DNA of 23,528 nucleotides from JAJKIP01 sp040509055 (lineage in GTDB: Bacteria > Bacteroidota > Bacteroidia > Chitinophagales > Chitinophagaceae): positions 1 through 23,528 of the forward strand of contig JBEVLT010000471.1 in the NCBI GenBank assembly GCA_040509055.1, written 5' to 3'. The notes under the pieces are model-generated. The model did no database searches. It saw only the letters and a list, made by a program, of their open reading frames with translations, and was not told the DNA's origin. How positions within the stretch are numbered: the stretch's first letter is position 1; each line of letters opens with the position of its first letter. Made by a program: the position numbers and the translations under genes. Shown piece by piece: positions 22,401-23,528 of the stretch.

Positions 22401-22997
22401 ATGGATGGGGCAAAAATAAGGCTTTCGCCAGAGGAGCAGGACCTGGTAATGCGGGCAGACTGGATTTTAACAAAGAACAGCATCCTGCAAAAGGTAAAGC
22501 AATTGCTGGAAAACGTACAATCCGTGCAGCAGCACGCCCTGTCCGGTCTGCCTGCGGAAGCAGTGCGTACCGGCGCCAAAATAGCAAGAGGCGAAAACTA
22601 TAAAGGGCTGCCGTACCTGGTGCTGGACCAGCCGCGCCTTTTTGAGAAGGACAATGTACTGGCCATCCGCGTCATGTTCTGGTGGGGGCATTTCTTCAGC
22701 AATACGCTGCACCTGGCCGGGCGGTACAAGGAACAATACCAGGAAAAAATAATCAGTGGCTATGAGGAACTGCGCGAAGCGGGATTACATGTATGCATTC
22801 ACCCGGAACAGTGGGAACATCATTTCGGCCCGGATAATTATGTGCCCCTGCAGGCGATGCCGGCAGAACGGTTTGCGGCGGTAATACGGCAGGGTTCCTT
22901 TATCAAGCTGGCGGCAAAGACCGGGCTGGAACAATGGGAAATACTGGAAGAAAAACTGCCTGCGATCTCCTGCAGGCTGATCGCAGCGCTGGTTTAG
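22401..22997 (+). CDS. Conserved-looking protein of unknown function
   Basis: I do not recognise this 198-residue protein. It starts MDGAKIRLSPEEQDLVMRADWILTKN. A helical first part is followed by a well-conserved-looking segment ARGENYKGLPYLVLDQPRLFEKDNVLAIRVMFWWGHFFSNTLHL, then a C-terminal part rich in Glu, Arg and Trp. No signal peptide or membrane segment is visible, so it is probably cytoplasmic. The ATG at 22401 is only 13 bp from the GTG of the LptF/G gene on the other strand, so its promoter must overlap that gene or the transcript has almost no leader. A later in-frame ATG at 22449 is the alternative. Its stop overlaps the end of the convergent START-like gene by 4 bp. Confidence 0.8.
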   Translation: MDGAKIRLSPEEQDLVMRADWILTKNSILQKVKQLLENVQSVQQHALSGLPAEAVRTGAKIARGENYKGLPYLVLDQPRLFEKDNVLAIRVMFWWGHFFSNTLHLAGRYKEQYQEKIISGYEELREAGLHVCIHPEQWEHHFGPDNYVPLQAMPAERFAAVIRQGSFIKLAAKTGLEQWEILEEKLPAISCRLIAALV

Positions 22998-23371
22998 TTG
23001 CCAAGGCGGTGAAACAGGTCTTTCACCTGGTGATCCCACAGCAGGCTCTGGTCCTTGATGTCTTTTTTCTCGGCAAAGTCTTTTATCACGAGAATGGTCT
23101 GGTTGGTGATCTCGGATTTTTCTATGCGAAATTCAAAATATTCTTCTTTGGGAGCATCGTGCCAGTGAAACCGGATGAACTTGTCGGTCTCGCTTTCCAG
23201 TACATCAGCCTTTTCAAAGGAGCCGCTCCAGCCAAAATAGAAAATATTATCCCGCTCGTCCACTTTATCGGCAAACCATTCCCCCAGTCCGGCTGGGGTG
23301 GAAAGGAACTCGTATAGTATAGCGGGGGAACACCTGACCGGAAACTCCAATGTATATAATTGCTTGCTCAT
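22994..23371 (-). CDS. START-like/SRPBCC domain protein
   Basis: The 125-residue protein fits one START/AHSA1-like hot-dog helix-grip fold: LYTLEFPVRCSPAILYEFLSTPAGLGEWFADKVDE at the start, an alternating beta region (FYFGWSGSFEKADVLES, FIRFHWHDAPKEEYFEFRI), and a long C-terminal helix (LLWDHQVKDLFHRLGN). Such proteins bind a hydrophobic ligand in a central cavity or, in the AHSA1 group, act with Hsp90. Bacteroidota carry a stand-alone version of unknown ligand, which this most resembles. It starts at ATG 23371 and ends with a 4-bp overlap with the unknown gene on the opposite strand, so the two convergent genes have no terminator between them. The upstream 157 bp to the window edge is AT-rich with no clear promoter match. 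Confidence 0.85.
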   Translation of the reverse strand: MSKQLYTLEFPVRCSPAILYEFLSTPAGLGEWFADKVDERDNIFYFGWSGSFEKADVLESETDKFIRFHWHDAPKEEYFEFRIEKSEITNQTILVIKDFAEKKDIKDQSLLWDHQVKDLFHRLGN

Positions 23372-23528
23372 CCTGGGATAATTGATCTATCTGATCTTGC
23401 AATAATAAATAATTAATGCTCGTGTCAAAATAATTTCCAACTTATTTTTTCCTGCCCGGCATATATCTGCCCGAACCCGGTATATACAAAATAACCCGAA
23501 AATATTTAACCATTTCACGAAATACTTT

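Overview
The window looks like chromosome from a member of the Bacteroidota, probably a Chitinophagaceae-type organism; the genus is not resolved. Three things point there. Several promoters match the Bacteroidota consensus TTTG-N19-21-TAnnTTTG. The TonB receptor carries an N-terminal carboxypeptidase-regulatory-like domain. The accessory genes (a Met8-like/TSUP fusion, a sulfite reductase with a C-terminal HEPN-like domain, a START-like protein, and an LptF/G protein with a long periplasmic insert) also fit. No tRNA, rRNA, insertion sequence or CRISPR array was seen, and no gap exceeds about 300 bases.

Layout from left to right. 1-270 (-): small partial protein. 451-990 (-): AhpD/CMD-like protein. 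1123-2448 (-): YeiH-type transporter. 2569-5112 (-): TonB-dependent receptor. 5315-10589 (-): a tetrapyrrole operon read right to left as 5-aminolevulinate synthase, fused HemC-HemD, HemB, then a Met8-like/TSUP-permease fusion. 10687-11511 (-): MOSC protein. 11677-11988 (+): SelW/Rdx protein. 12176-14293 (+): siroheme sulfite reductase with HEPN-like tail. 14575-19111 (-): uroporphyrinogen-III methyltransferase, CysN, CysD, APS reductase and peroxiredoxin. 19201-19620 (-): Rrf2 regulator with a cysteine cluster. 19706-20704 (-): CDF metal transporter. 20936-22387 (-): LptF/G permease. 22401-22997 (+): unknown protein. 22994-23371 (-): START-like protein.

From 451 to about 19620 the window is mostly one assimilatory sulfate-reduction programme. 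CysD/CysN activate sulfate to APS, the CysH-type APS reductase gives sulfite, and the siroheme enzyme gives sulfide. The hem operon, the SUMT and the Met8-like domain together cover the route from succinyl-CoA and glycine to siroheme, the reductase cofactor. TonB, YeiH and TSUP proteins would handle transport.

The strongest new observation is a repeated 19-bp palindromic site, GTCTAC-N7-GTRGRN. It occurs seven times in the window, always between genes and always upstream of these sulfur/siroheme transcription units, often overlapping or next to a recognisable promoter. The Rrf2 protein encoded here is the obvious candidate to bind it. I read this as a local sulfur/cysteine regulon that includes its own C4-pathway siroheme supply. 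The sites are seen directly; the identity of the regulator and the effector are inferred.
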